The notes under the pieces: model-generated
The model's database searches: none
The model's input: the letters and a program-made list of their open reading frames with translations, nothing else
Told to the model about the DNA's origin: nothing
DNA from: Telmatobacter sp. DSM 110680
GTDB taxonomy: Bacteria > Acidobacteriota > Terriglobia > Terriglobales > Acidobacteriaceae
DNA: 64,000 bases
Assembly: GCF_039994875.1 (NCBI RefSeq)
Contig: NZ_CP121196.1
Coordinates: 1,240,001 to 1,304,000 of the forward strand
Direction of reading: 5' to 3'
Shown here: positions 45,082-54,339 of the stretch, piece by piece
How the letters are laid out: each line of letters begins with the position of its first letter
Numbering within the stretch: position 1 is the stretch's first letter
Position numbers and translations under genes: made by a program

Positions 45082-47916
45082 ATGGAACTCAAGCAAAAGC
45101 TCCAACTCCTTTGGCTCGCTCTACTGGCAACCATCATCTGGGCAGTTCTTATGGGCTGGGAGGCCAATGGCTACCGTCGAGAGCAATGTCCGGAACTCCC
45201 CACCAACCGAGGCCTATCAAGCCCCCACGCAAGCCCTATAGGAGCGCTGGAGGTTACAACGTCAGAGGACACCTTCGAGGTCCTGATCAATCAGTGCAGT
45301 TCAAGCAACAATCGGTTGTGGAATATTCATGTAGCTCAAGCCAATACCTGCATGGACTTTCTTTTCATAGCACTCTACGGAGGCGTTTTTCTGCTCTTCG
45401 CGAACGTACTCGACGGTCGTCTTTCAAGATGGGTCACGATCGCTATCCTACTGACAATGCTGATGGATGTGGGCGAAAACGTCTGCCTGCTTGTCTCATT
45501 GCATTTTCTTGCATACCCGCCGGGCAATCTTCATCCCCCCGGATTGTTCTCAATCCCGAAATGGATTTTGTTCGCTTTCTCCCTGGTCCTTCTTGGTGGT
45601 TTGTTCGCGCAAGCTCGGGGGATGAAGCGGTTGTGGAGAGTCGTGATGGCCACCGTCATGATAATTGCCGGAATATCAGTGGTAGGCGGCCTTTTCTATC
45701 TTCCCTTGTTGACTGTCGCGTTCGTCCCTCTGGGAATAGGTCTTTTGGTTGCGCTCGGTCTCTTCTTCCCGATTCGCCCGTTTTCCATTAGCAAGCTCCT
45801 TCTGTGGATCGAGACTCTGTACCTTCTTCGTTTCCAAATGTTTGGAGGGGCTATTCTAGCCCTGATTCTGCCGATCAGCTATTTCGCGGCGCCGTCAATC
45901 TTCATTGGCATCTTTGACGCTCTCGGTTTTGTATCGTTCGTCTTTGTTGTTTGGGCAGCACTGGAGCTGGCTTGGACAGTCATGATTACCTCGCGAATGG
46001 TCTTGGTATATGGACCAGATCGCTATAGCGCGCTTCGAACTCTGCAAGCGGACAACATTGCTGCCGCTGCAGTCGATGGATGTATGTCCGATCATCTCTC
46101 GTGGCCTGTCGTTGGCTGTTTCGGAGCACTGGCACTTCCGTCGATCCTCATGACGATTTCCGGGACCTCTGACATTCATTGGTGGCAAAAGATCCTCGGG
46201 AGTTTGATTGCAGTTGTCTTTTCTCTGGTGGGTCTCTGGCTTACGGCAAGGCTCCACGTGTGGATCGAGCCTGACCCCGGTCATAGCGCCAAGCAGTTGT
46301 ATCCTCAGTTTGGATTGCTCAAGGCTAGAAACGATGTAAGCAGATCGGCAGTTGGTCGGGTCCTGGACAAAACTCTTGCCAGAATCTTGCCTGACGATCT
46401 GAAGGATGGAATCCTCAGCACGAACGGTCGTCTGAGATCCGGCCATCAGCTTGCCATGACAGCCGTTGCCGTGCTCCTAGTCATCTACCTCGTTGCCGGC
46501 ATCGCATTTTCGCCTAGTTCCGGATTGAATCCGCCTGCAGCTGTCTTCTTTCTTCTATTTTTATTGACCTTACTCACGTGGGCCTTCAGCGGCATAGCCT
46601 TTTTCCTGGATGTTCTGCGAGTGCCCGTTTTGACCTCCATACTCGTGCTGTCTCTTCTAACTGGATTTGTGGCCACAGACCACACCTTTAAAGGAGATAG
46701 TATTTCTCCAGTCGACATCCCCCCTTCCCCAAAAGAGATCGTTCAAAAATGGAAGTTGAACCAGGTTAAGAATTCTGACGCGCCCATCGTTATTGTTGCA
46801 ACGGCGGGAGGCGGGATACGCGCTTCCGCATGGACTGCAGAAGTACTCACGAGAATCGCAGAAGATTGTCAACAGAGCGACGGAAAGAACCCTTTCGCTT
46901 CCTCGCTTCTCCTTGTGAGTTCGGTCTCGGGAGGCAGCCAGGGGACAATGTACGTCTTGGGATCCTATAGCGCGTCTAATGGAAAGCTCAATATGGAGAC
47001 ACTACCGGATGTCCGTGATGCTTCTTCAAGGACTGCCCTGAGCGCTGTTGGATGGGGGATACTCTATCCAGATTTGTTGCGTACTGTTCCGGTTGTTGGG
47101 TCAGCAACCGGCGCATTCCTTGGACACGACATAGACCGTGGCTGGGCGTTGGAAAATGAATGGGTAAAGAATTGGAAGAGGCCTCTCTGGTCGAGTGCTC
47201 CTAAGATCGACGACTGGGTCAAAGATACGAGGAATGGGAAACGTCCCGCTGTCATCTTCAATGCGACTGTTTCGGAGACAGGACAGAGATTCATCATTGG
47301 GTCGAGTTCGCTTCCCAGCGGAAAGAATGTGGAGTGGGGAAGTACAGCGTTACAGTTCTCAAATGCCTATCCGCACCTTAATATCCCTATTTCAACTGCA
47401 GCACGTCTTTCGGCCAGCTTCCCTTGGGTATCACCGATGCCTAGAACGGAAGAAGGTTTCCTACACTTTGCCGACGGAGGGTATTACGACAACTCTGGAG
47501 TGCTCAGTGCTAGCGAGTGGCTGCTCGCCGCAAAAGATGAGATTCAGAATCGTCAGGTGATTTTGATCTTGATTGACGCGAGTTCAACCGATCCTTCCAA
47601 ACCAATGCCGTGGAGTTGGCAGCGTCAGTTTGTCGCGCCCATCGGTACTCTATTATCGGTTCGCACGAACTCGCAGCAATCGAGGGCAGCCTTCGAGCTC
47701 CATTTGATGTCTGATGATCTGCGGCAACACGAGATACGAGTCACAGACGACTCGTTTTCCTACCATCCAGATCGAATGGCGCCGCTTTCGTGGCACCTTA
47801 CTCCCGAGCAGCAGCGCAGCATCGGGGAAGCATGGTCCAACGCCAGCCCCGAACTCGCCGCTACAAGATTTGACCTGTATCGTGCCCTCGGCTGTAGTGC
47901 GAGTGGGAAAAAGTAG
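45082..47916 (+). CDS. Polytopic membrane protein with C-terminal patatin-like domain
   Basis: This 944-residue protein has roughly twelve membrane helices in residues 5-540 (for example LWLALLATIIWAVLMGW and FFLLFLLTLLTWAFSGIAFF). The C-terminal patatin-like domain has the oxyanion loop TAGGGIRASAW (574 on), nucleophile S616 in SVSGGS and the catalytic D798 in ADGGYYDNSG. Both catalytic residues are kept, so lipid hydrolysis is expected at the membrane where the protein sits. The first Gly of the usual GxSxG is Ser, which is seen in other patatins of this kind. A GAGGTG site precedes the ATG. It is followed after 62 bases by the exported repeat protein and then a TIR gene. Substrate and trigger are unknown. 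Confidence 0.88.
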   Translation: MELKQKLQLLWLALLATIIWAVLMGWEANGYRREQCPELPTNRGLSSPHASPIGALEVTTSEDTFEVLINQCSSSNNRLWNIHVAQANTCMDFLFIALYGGVFLLFANVLDGRLSRWVTIAILLTMLMDVGENVCLLVSLHFLAYPPGNLHPPGLFSIPKWILFAFSLVLLGGLFAQARGMKRLWRVVMATVMIIAGISVVGGLFYLPLLTVAFVPLGIGLLVALGLFFPIRPFSISKLLLWIETLYLLRFQMFGGAILALILPISYFAAPSIFIGIFDALGFVSFVFVVWAALELAWTVMITSRMVLVYGPDRYSALRTLQADNIAAAAVDGCMSDHLSWPVVGCFGALALPSILMTISGTSDIHWWQKILGSLIAVVFSLVGLWLTARLHVWIEPDPGHSAKQLYPQFGLLKARNDVSRSAVGRVLDKTLARILPDDLKDGILSTNGRLRSGHQLAMTAVAVLLVIYLVAGIAFSPSSGLNPPAAVFFLLFLLTLLTWAFSGIAFFLDVLRVPVLTSILVLSLLTGFVATDHTFKGDSISPVDIPPSPKEIVQKWKLNQVKNSDAPIVIVATAGGGIRASAWTAEVLTRIAEDCQQSDGKNPFASSLLLVSSVSGGSQGTMYVLGSYSASNGKLNMETLPDVRDASSRTALSAVGWGILYPDLLRTVPVVGSATGAFLGHDIDRGWALENEWVKNWKRPLWSSAPKIDDWVKDTRNGKRPAVIFNATVSETGQRFIIGSSSLPSGKNVEWGSTALQFSNAYPHLNIPISTAARLSASFPWVSPMPRTEEGFLHFADGGYYDNSGVLSASEWLLAAKDEIQNRQVILILIDASSTDPSKPMPWSWQRQFVAPIGTLLSVRTNSQQSRAAFELHLMSDDLRQHEIRVTDDSFSYHPDRMAPLSWHLTPEQQRSIGEAWSNASPELAATRFDLYRALGCSASGKK

Positions 47917-47978
47917 CAATCGTCGCAAGAGCGAAATGCGAAACATGAGCTTCACACGCGTCTCGCCGGAGGTCACAA

Positions 47979-50900
47979 TTGAAAGCTCACATTTCATGGC
48001 CATTTCTGGTGACATGTTTGTGTGGCGTACAGGTCACCGCGCTGGCGCAAAAGGTCCCGGCAGAGACGACTGTTGCGGTGTTGGTCGTGGACGCACACAC
48101 GGAGCCGCCCAAGGCAGTTCCGACCGTACGGGTGGAGCTAAATTATCTCGAAGGTTCTGTGCGCGTCACCGAATCGCGCGATGTGACCAACCCAAAGGGA
48201 CAAGCATGGCTCGACGTGACGGAAGATGCGGCCCAGCGCGGCGGCCTGCGAATCGAGATCATTGGCGCCAAGGACCTTGTCATCTATCAGCCTGCGGACG
48301 GCCAGTTGTCCGCGCTACCGACGACAATCAACGTGAGCATGCTGCCCAAAGGCTCTGCGGCGCTGCTGGGGCCGATACAGATCGAGGCCGTGCTGCACAG
48401 ACTTTCGCTCCAAAACAAGCACTTGGAACTGGAGAATCGCGTGACCAGGCAGAAGCTTGTTGCGGCGCAAGGCCAGAGGCCGGACAACCTTACTGCAGCG
48501 ATGACCGAATGGGCGAGGACGAGCGGCTTCGCCATCACGGACGTGGACACAAAGGTCAAGGAATGGGCCGAAGAGATTCAGCGAAACAAGGAACAGGCCT
48601 CTACCGAGGAGAAAGCACTCTCCGAGTTGGCGCTGAAGCACTACGGAATTGCGGCTCCAATGTTTCATCAAGCCGCTGCGGATCAGTTGAGTGCTTTCAA
48701 AGAAAGTCAAAAAAGAGCGCTAGAGGAAACGAGAATTGAATTTCAGAAATACGTTGACAGCGAATACCAGAGCGCCAATTCATACCAAATGAATCTCCAG
48801 TTTCATGAGGCGACCGAAATTCTCGCAGGCGCACGCGATCAAGCTAGCGAAGAACATCGATTGTTCCCGGAAGACTCTTCCTATCGTGGCATCTGGCTAG
48901 CGAGTGAACTCCGCTTGGCAAATGCACGCCGGGATGAAGGAAACCGCGGCGCGGCTAACGAAAGCATACCCCTATTGGCTCAATCAATCACCTCCTACGA
49001 GTCGTTGCTCAAAGAATATTCTTTGCCGAGCGAGCGGCAAGAATGGGCCGGTACACAGGACAATCTCGGCATGGCTTTAGTGGATCAGGGGGAGCGAAAG
49101 ACCAATGTGCAGGCCATGGAATCATTTCAACGTGCGGTCCAAGCCTTCCGGGCTGCATTGGAAGTGCGAACCAAAACTAACCTGCCTCAGGACTGGGCAG
49201 AGACAGAAAACAACCTCGGGATGGCTCTGATGAGCCAAGGCGAACGTAGCAGCGGTCCACAGGCTGTGGAATCACTCTCTGGGGCCGTCGCGGCCTATCA
49301 GGCTGCTCTGGAGGTGCTAACGAAGACGGACTCTCCGCGGGTCTGGGCAGAGTTACAGTCCGATCTGGGTGTCGCCTTGATGAATCAAGGCATTCGAAGC
49401 CGCGGCGGTCGAGTTACTGACTTGTTGGTGCAGGCGGTCAAAGCCTTCCAAGCTGCACTGGAGGTGCGAACGAAGACAGACCTGCCACAGGAATGGGCAA
49501 TGACTCAGATCGATCTTGGAAACGCTCTACTGCAGCGAGGCGATCGGAGTACCGGGATGGAAGCGACGGGACTATTGGCTAAGGCGGTCGAAGCTTACCG
49601 GGCGGCGCTGGAAGTTCTCACCAGTACAAATCTGCCTCAGATATGGGGCGCGACTCAGATGAATCTCGCAATCGCCCTCGCAGATCAGGCAAATCGCAGC
49701 AATGGAACACAGGCATTGGCGCTGTTTACTCAGGGAGTCGAAGCTTACAAAGCGGCGCTGACGGTCTTCACCAAGACAGAACTGCCTCAGGCCTGGGCCC
49801 AGACTCAAAACAATCTAGGAAACGCGTTGAAGGATCAGGGGGTGAGGAGCAGCGGAGCTCAGGGGATGGAGTTGCTTGCACAGGCCGTTACAGCCTACAG
49901 GTCGGCGCTAGAGGTTTTCACAAAAGCAGACCTGCCGCAGAAGTGGGCAATGGTGCAAAACAACATGGGAACTGCATTACGAAATCAGGGAGACCGGGCT
50001 ACCGGCGCGAAGGCGGAGGAATTATTGAACCAATCCGTGCAAGCGTTTCGGGCTGCTCTCGAGGTTCGAAACAAGGCGACCCTGCCCCAGGACTGGGCCC
50101 AATCTGAAAACAATCTTGGAAACGCCCTGAAGGATCTTGGGGAGCGAAGCGGCGAATCGCAAGCCGTAGAACTGTTGGCTCAGTCGGTCGCAGCATACCG
50201 TTCTGCGTTGGAGGTTTATACCAAAGCGGATCTGGCACAGAAATGGGCATTAGCTCAAAACAATATTGGGGGCACTCTAATCCTCCAAGGGCAGAGGAGC
50301 AGTGGGACGCAGGCAATGGAGTCTTTTGCTCAGGCGGTGCAAGCCTTTCGCGCGTCGCTGGAAGTTCGGAATAAGGCAGATTTGCCACAAGACTGGGCGC
50401 TGTCTGAGAACAATCTAGCTGCAGCACTTGTATTTCAGGGTATGCGGAGCAATGGAGCGCAGGCGGCGGAATTATTTGCCGAGGCGGTGAAGGCTGACTA
50501 TGCGGCGCTTGAGGTACGGACAAAAGCAGATCTGCCCGAAGATTGGGCAGTGACACAGATGAATCTTGGAAACGCCTTCGTGAATCAGGGTGAACGAAGT
50601 ACTGGTACGCAGTCGACAGAATTGCTCGGCAAGGCAGTCGAAGCCTACCAAGCAGCTCTAAGTGTCTATTCCAAAGCCGACGCGCCCCACGAATGGGCCG
50701 AGACAGAAATCAGCCTTGGGAACGCGCTGGCGGATCAGGGCGACAATTCTGATGCCTCAGATGCTGTCGATTCGAGCTTGGAAGTTTCGCCAACAGACCC
50801 TACAGTGCTGGCGATTGCATTCTCCATTTATCAAAGTAAGCTGCACCTCTACGTTCGTGCTCGCGATTTAGCTCAGCGGTGGCTCGCGCTCGACCCTTCG

Positions 50901-51290
50901 TCCGAGGTCAGGCTGCATTTGGTGGAAGCGGAGCTGACGACCAGTAACTTCGAAGGCTGCCAAAGACAAGCGGCAATGATCGACGATGAATCCTTCCCGG
51001 CTCCCTCTATTCCTATGATAGTGATTCGCGACACCATGAAACTAGCCTGCCAGTGGGGTGCACGACAAAAGGCCCGCGCGCACGAGACTGAGAAGAACCT
51101 TAGACTCAAAGCGACGGAGATGCAAAAGACGAGTTGCGATCTTGGGGGAGTGATCCACTTTTTAGCATCATCCTCGAGTTTCGAAACTGGCCGCATAACG
51201 TGGGTCGGTCTATTTCAGAACCTTGGAGATGGCGATGGGGCCGCATTGACCGCAACCCTTCACCAACTTGAGCCGCTTTTGGAACAATGA
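47979..51290 (+). CDS. Exported protein with twelve 50-residue TPR-like repeats
   Basis: This 1103-residue protein has a signal peptide (residues 1-23, ending TALAQ). Residues 24-110 look like an Ig-like or carboxypeptidase-regulatory domain, then come a helical region with a coiled coil (120-330), and twelve TPR-like repeats from residue 338 to about 936, each of 50 residues. A final TPR-like tail follows. The start is a TTG at 47979, supported by GGAGG six bases ahead and by the signal peptide that follows. The stop overlaps the start of the TIR gene (ATGA), so the two are translationally coupled. Repeat proteins of this sort bind partner proteins, and it may link the membrane patatin and the TIR protein. 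Function unknown. Confidence 0.87.
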   Translation: MKAHISWPFLVTCLCGVQVTALAQKVPAETTVAVLVVDAHTEPPKAVPTVRVELNYLEGSVRVTESRDVTNPKGQAWLDVTEDAAQRGGLRIEIIGAKDLVIYQPADGQLSALPTTINVSMLPKGSAALLGPIQIEAVLHRLSLQNKHLELENRVTRQKLVAAQGQRPDNLTAAMTEWARTSGFAITDVDTKVKEWAEEIQRNKEQASTEEKALSELALKHYGIAAPMFHQAAADQLSAFKESQKRALEETRIEFQKYVDSEYQSANSYQMNLQFHEATEILAGARDQASEEHRLFPEDSSYRGIWLASELRLANARRDEGNRGAANESIPLLAQSITSYESLLKEYSLPSERQEWAGTQDNLGMALVDQGERKTNVQAMESFQRAVQAFRAALEVRTKTNLPQDWAETENNLGMALMSQGERSSGPQAVESLSGAVAAYQAALEVLTKTDSPRVWAELQSDLGVALMNQGIRSRGGRVTDLLVQAVKAFQAALEVRTKTDLPQEWAMTQIDLGNALLQRGDRSTGMEATGLLAKAVEAYRAALEVLTSTNLPQIWGATQMNLAIALADQANRSNGTQALALFTQGVEAYKAALTVFTKTELPQAWAQTQNNLGNALKDQGVRSSGAQGMELLAQAVTAYRSALEVFTKADLPQKWAMVQNNMGTALRNQGDRATGAKAEELLNQSVQAFRAALEVRNKATLPQDWAQSENNLGNALKDLGERSGESQAVELLAQSVAAYRSALEVYTKADLAQKWALAQNNIGGTLILQGQRSSGTQAMESFAQAVQAFRASLEVRNKADLPQDWALSENNLAAALVFQGMRSNGAQAAELFAEAVKADYAALEVRTKADLPEDWAVTQMNLGNAFVNQGERSTGTQSTELLGKAVEAYQAALSVYSKADAPHEWAETEISLGNALADQGDNSDASDAVDSSLEVSPTDPTVLAIAFSIYQSKLHLYVRARDLAQRWLALDPSSEVRLHLVEAELTTSNFEGCQRQAAMIDDESFPAPSIPMIVIRDTMKLACQWGARQKARAHETEKNLRLKATEMQKTSCDLGGVIHFLASSSSFETGRITWVGLFQNLGDGDGAALTATLHQLEPLLEQ
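48990..50789 (+). repeat. Twelve in-frame 150-bp tandem repeats
   Basis: Twelve units of 50 codons follow each other without insertion or deletion. A typical unit begins AFRAALEVRTKTDLPQ and contains DWAxTxNNLGNAL and QGxRSxGxQAxEL. Registers were checked at 48990, 49140 and 50640, which fall at the same codon of the unit. Only the last unit is shorter by a residue. The units differ at DNA level, so the array is old or diversified, while its length is strictly kept. Confidence 0.9.
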
Positions 51291-52024
51291 CGCAGATGTC
51301 AAAGGCCAAATATGACGTGTTCCTCAGCTACTCTCGCGCAGACACGGAACGCGTAGCACCGCTGCTCGATGAACTGCGGCGGATGGGCTATTGTGTCTTT
51401 TTCGATGTGCAGTCGATTGACCCCGGCGAGCAATGGAAGCGTCGGCTGGAGCGCTCGGTAAGGGCTTCACGGGCGCTGGTGCTCTGCTGGTCAGAGCATG
51501 CGCGCGGCTCTGACTACATCACCTTCGAGTACTCGCGCGCCGAGGCTCTGCAGAAACCCGTTTTTCCCTGGCTGCTCGATAGGACTCCCCTGCCAGCCAT
51601 GCTCGAAGTTCAGGGCATTACGACAGTGGATGTAGCGCAAGTAGCAGCTCAGCTTAAGCGGAGCTTGGGCTGGACTGTTGGGCGTAGGAGGAAACTCTGG
51701 GCGGCGCTGGCTGTGATGGCTGCAGGCCTAACTGGAATAGCGCTTTGGTTTGTAGTTCGTCCTCCGCCTCCATGGCAATTCAGCGCTCAAGTCACTGACC
51801 GCGTCACCGGCGTTCCCGTATCCGGTGTGGAGGTGGATGTCGTGGTCGGTCAGAGCAAAATGAACAGGGCCTTCACCGGCCCTGACGGGCTATGCACCAT
51901 CCGGCTGCCCCAGCCAAAATCGTCGACCGTTCATATTTTCTTACGAAAACAAGGCTATGAGAGGGATGAGGCGGTAGTACCGAGCAATAAGATATTCATA
52001 ACGGATATGGAAAAGTTGCCTTAG
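51287..52024 (+). CDS. TIR domain membrane protein with C-terminal Ig-like domain
   Basis: This protein has 245 residues. Residues 7-135 are a TIR domain: YDVFLSYSRADTERVAPLL, GYCVFFDVQSIDPGEQWKR, ALVLCWSEHARGSDY and the probable catalytic E81 in TFEYSRAEA. One membrane helix follows (about 148-168, LWAALAVMAAGLTGIALWFVV), then an extracytoplasmic carboxypeptidase-regulatory-like beta domain (SAQVTDRVTGVPVSGVEVDV). The gene overlaps the repeat-protein gene by four bases. TIR catalysis on NAD would take place at the inner face of the membrane, and the outer domain may contact the exported repeat protein. The context suggests one functional unit with the membrane patatin. Confidence 0.9.
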   Translation: MTQMSKAKYDVFLSYSRADTERVAPLLDELRRMGYCVFFDVQSIDPGEQWKRRLERSVRASRALVLCWSEHARGSDYITFEYSRAEALQKPVFPWLLDRTPLPAMLEVQGITTVDVAQVAAQLKRSLGWTVGRRRKLWAALAVMAAGLTGIALWFVVRPPPPWQFSAQVTDRVTGVPVSGVEVDVVVGQSKMNRAFTGPDGLCTIRLPQPKSSTVHIFLRKQGYERDEAVVPSNKIFITDMEKLP

Positions 52025-52622
52025 AAATCCCCAGAGTTTAGTAATGGATTATTCTGGGACCGTCTCTGCAATCCGCGATTTCATCCACGCTTGTGCTATT
52101 AGTGCGCTAGTACGCCAATACGCAAGGGACTCGTAACTAAGTCCCAACTATTCGTTGGTTAATCAATAAACCAATGTCGAGCGATTTGTTGATTTGTTGT
52201 TCAACTTATGGTTTTGATACGGCAGGATCTTCGAGATACGGAGAACAGCTGTTTGGTCCTCTCGAGAAGGCCGAGCGAGCCTACCTTAAGGCGGCCTGGA
52301 AGGCGCCGGCGCCGGAGAAACGTGAGCGCCGCGGGAAGAAGCGTCGCAGTGTGGGAAGTGGTAAATAAGTGAAGTACGCTGGGATAATTTTGGTATGCCG
52401 CTATAATAGGGCCCTCGAATTCCCCGTCCACTGCTTCATAAGTCCCAGTGCTCGATTCGGGACCATATGGTCCCAACCTTTCACATGTGATTTTGTCCGG
52501 CGGATTGTTGGAGCTGATTTTGGGCGGCGCGGCTCAACAACGAGGGGTTGGTTTCTTTCTAAATTTGTTCCCTGACCCTGCCCCGGAGAACATGTCTTTT
52601 CGATCAAGGAAGGACACCGTCC
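52025..52622. other. Gap between the TIR operon and the recombinase cassette
   Basis: Almost 600 bases without a convincing gene. A frame at 52174-52368 ends in a basic tail (ERRGKKRRS) but starts without a ribosome site. Its C-terminal half looks more protein-like than its start and may be a remnant. The only notable site is the perfect palindrome at 52459-52474. Confidence 0.45.
52459..52474. promoter_or_regulatory. Perfect 16-bp palindrome
   Basis: GGGACCATATGGTCCC is a perfect dyad of the size bound by dimeric HTH repressors. It lies about 150 bases upstream of the small ORF at 52623, in the gap before the recombinase cassette, which itself encodes XRE-like and ribbon-helix-helix proteins. 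A regulator binding here is inference only. Confidence 0.35.
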
Positions 52623-52784
52623 ATGAACCTGATCCTGATCCCAGACAACCGGGATGAAGAGCAGGAATATACCGAGGACGATTCCCTACAGACCCAGGGT
52701 CACAAGGAACAACATTCCGGCCTAACTATATATATGGTCTATGCCCCGGAACCACCGGGCCAGCCGGATGGCCTGGCGACCTGA
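52623..52784 (+). CDS. Small acidic protein of unknown function
   Basis: This 53-codon frame starts at an ATG with GGAAGGA about ten bases ahead. The product begins MNLILIPDNRDEEQEYTEDD and ends in a Pro/Gly-rich tail. It has no known domain. Its end overlaps the antisense gene at 52722-53195 by 63 bases, so at least one of the two boundaries is probably wrong. Confidence 0.35.
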   Translation: MNLILIPDNRDEEQEYTEDDSLQTQGHKEQHSGLTIYMVYAPEPPGQPDGLAT

Positions 52785-53195
52785 TGACCAGATGACCTGA
52801 TGGTGAGCAGAGGCTCCGGTCCCTCCCGCGCGCGCGGGCGTGTTATTTGCACGGCCGGGAAGGGACCTGGTCTCGTGCGCCAGGATGTCCAGCAGTCGTC
52901 CGGACACGGTGGTGAAGTTGCCCGCTTCACCCTGAAGAGCCTTGAGCCGAGCCAGCAGCAGGCTGAGGGGATAGTTGAACGAGTCATCCATCGCCCTCAT
53001 GCCGGCAGTTGCAGTGGGCAGGGAAGCAAAGCTCTGGGCCTGTTGTTCGAGATTAAGCAGGGCGGTCTTGTCGAAGGCTGATCCGCCGGACAGGTCTCCC
53101 GTGGCGATCGCGGTGTTCAGCAGATCGAGCAGCTTCTGGTAGTACTCATTGGTCAGAGATGAGGTGTAGCCTCTTTGGTTGGAAGCTTCCCTCAC
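52722..53195 (-). CDS. Helical protein of unknown function beside the recombinase cassette
   Basis: This 157-residue frame begins at a GTG. Residues 15-110 form a regular helical pattern (EYYQKLLDLLNTAIATGDLS, ALLNLEQQAQSFASLP, FNYPLSLLLARLKALQGE) that looks like a genuine protein. The last 40 residues are basic and less regular. No family is recognised and the ribosome site is poor. It is divergent from the XRE-like gene with 72 bases between the starts, which fits a regulated cassette boundary. Confidence 0.5.
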   Translation of the reverse strand: MREASNQRGYTSSLTNEYYQKLLDLLNTAIATGDLSGGSAFDKTALLNLEQQAQSFASLPTATAGMRAMDDSFNYPLSLLLARLKALQGEAGNFTTVSGRLLDILAHETRSLPGRANNTPARAGGTGASAHHQVIWSSGRQAIRLARWFRGIDHIYS

Positions 53196-53267
53196 TTCAT
53201 ACTGAGCTAGTAATTAAATCCAGGCGGACTCGTCTTGACGGGATCGCCTTACAAGAGGTATGAGTAT

Positions 53268-53552
53268 ATGAGCAGATCAATTCAGCCGCCTTCCTGTCCC
53301 AACCTATCTCGTCGCCAGGTCTGGGGCCAGTTCTTCGGCGACCTTGTTCGCGATGTTCGGGTCGAGAAGGGCCGTACCGTCAAGGAAGCGGCCGCGGAGT
53401 CGGGGATAGAAGTCGCGGAATGGAAGGCCGTTGAAGCCGGCCGAGTGCCGACGAGCCGGGAACTGATCCACCGCATGGCCGATGGCCTGACGATCGATCA
53501 CATGGGGATGGCCTCCCTGGTGTTGTTCTGTCATGAGGCCTGGGAGAAGTAA
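53268..53552 (+). CDS. XRE-like helix-turn-helix protein
   Basis: This 94-residue protein has an HTH region typical of the Cro/C1 class: GDLVRDVRVEKGRTVKEAA, then ESGIEVAEWKAVEAGRVPTS, with a C-terminal helical segment. It probably binds DNA as a dimer and may regulate the recombinase cassette it heads. The ATG at 53268 is preferred, with AGAGGT eight bases ahead, over an in-frame start at 53235. It is followed after eight bases by a ribbon-helix-helix gene. Confidence 0.8.
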   Translation: MSRSIQPPSCPNLSRRQVWGQFFGDLVRDVRVEKGRTVKEAAAESGIEVAEWKAVEAGRVPTSRELIHRMADGLTIDHMGMASLVLFCHEAWEK

Positions 53553-53560
53553 GAGAGGGG

Positions 53561-53743
53561 GTGAGCTCGATCGCGAAGATCATAGAAGAGGAGATTAAGC
53601 GCTTGAACATGAACCTTACCGTATCTCTGCATAACGCCTTCAAGGCTGCCACCGCAGCCCGCGGCGAGAACATGACGGATGTCTTGATGGCGTACATCAA
53701 GGCTTACGTCGAGAAGAACTCAACCAAGGGGCGGCGACGGTGA
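53561..53743 (+). CDS. Ribbon-helix-helix-type small DNA-binding protein
   Basis: This 60-residue protein starts with GTG. The segment MNLTVSLHNAFKAATAARGE followed by NMTDVLMAYIKAYVEKN has the strand-helix-helix pattern of Arc/ParG-type proteins, and the C-terminus is basic (STKGRRR). These proteins bind DNA as dimers through a beta ribbon and often sit in partition, relaxase or recombinase cassettes. Its stop overlaps the GTG start of the serine recombinase (GTGA), so the two are translationally coupled. Confidence 0.7.
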   Translation: MSSIAKIIEEEIKRLNMNLTVSLHNAFKAATAARGENMTDVLMAYIKAYVEKNSTKGRRR

Positions 53744-54339
53744 AACGCGCCGCGCTCTACCTCAGGGTGAGCACTGTAGATCAACATCCTGAGACACAGG
53801 TGTACGACCTTCAGCAGATGGCCGCCCAGCGCGGTTACGAAATCGCCAAGGAATACACCGACCGGATCTCCGGCGCAAAGGCGCGCCGGCCAGGTCTGGA
53901 TGAGATGATGCGCGATGCCCGCCGTGGCCGATTCGATGTGGTCATGGTCTGGGCATGCGATCGCATCGCCCGCTCGACCAGGCACTTCCTCGAAGTGCTG
54001 GACGAGCTCAACCGGCTCAACATCGAGTTCATCAGCTTCCGCGAACAGATCGATACGGGCGGCCCGCTGGGCCGCGCGATCGTCGTCATCATCGGAGCGA
54101 TCGCCGAACTCGAACGCAGCCTGATCGTCGAGCGAGTCCGTGCCGGCATGCGCCGGGCACGCCTCGAAGGCCGACACATCGGAAGGCCTGCTCTCGATCT
54201 TGATCACGCTGCCATCCGTCGAGACAGGCAACGCGGCATGAGTCTTGGCCAGCTGGCCAGGGAACACCGCGTATCCCGAACTACCATCCACCGCGTGCTC
54301 CACGAGCACGCTCGAACTGCTCAGGAGAACGTTGCATGA
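53740..54339 (+). CDS. Serine recombinase (resolvase/invertase family)
   Basis: This 199-residue small serine recombinase has the nucleophile S11 in ALYLRVST, the arginine-containing active-site block VVMVWACDRIARSTRHFLEV, and the segment GRAIVVIIGAIAELERSLIV with the start of the long E-helix. A C-terminal HTH (SLGQLAREHRVSRTTIHRVL) follows. It catalyses cut-and-rejoin of short crossover sites and could resolve or invert segments of this region. The start is a GTG overlapping the previous stop, and its own stop overlaps the next start. It need not be the integrase that used the tRNA site, which would more usually be a tyrosine recombinase. Confidence 0.95.
   Translation: MKRAALYLRVSTVDQHPETQVYDLQQMAAQRGYEIAKEYTDRISGAKARRPGLDEMMRDARRGRFDVVMVWACDRIARSTRHFLEVLDELNRLNIEFISFREQIDTGGPLGRAIVVIIGAIAELERSLIVERVRAGMRRARLEGRHIGRPALDLDHAAIRRDRQRGMSLGQLAREHRVSRTTIHRVLHEHARTAQENVA

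Noticed and set aside
53740..54339. Serine recombinase as the integrase that used the tRNA-Val site
   Set aside because: tRNA 3' end targeting is typical of tyrosine recombinases. The protein is a small resolvase type and lies 37 kb from the fragment.
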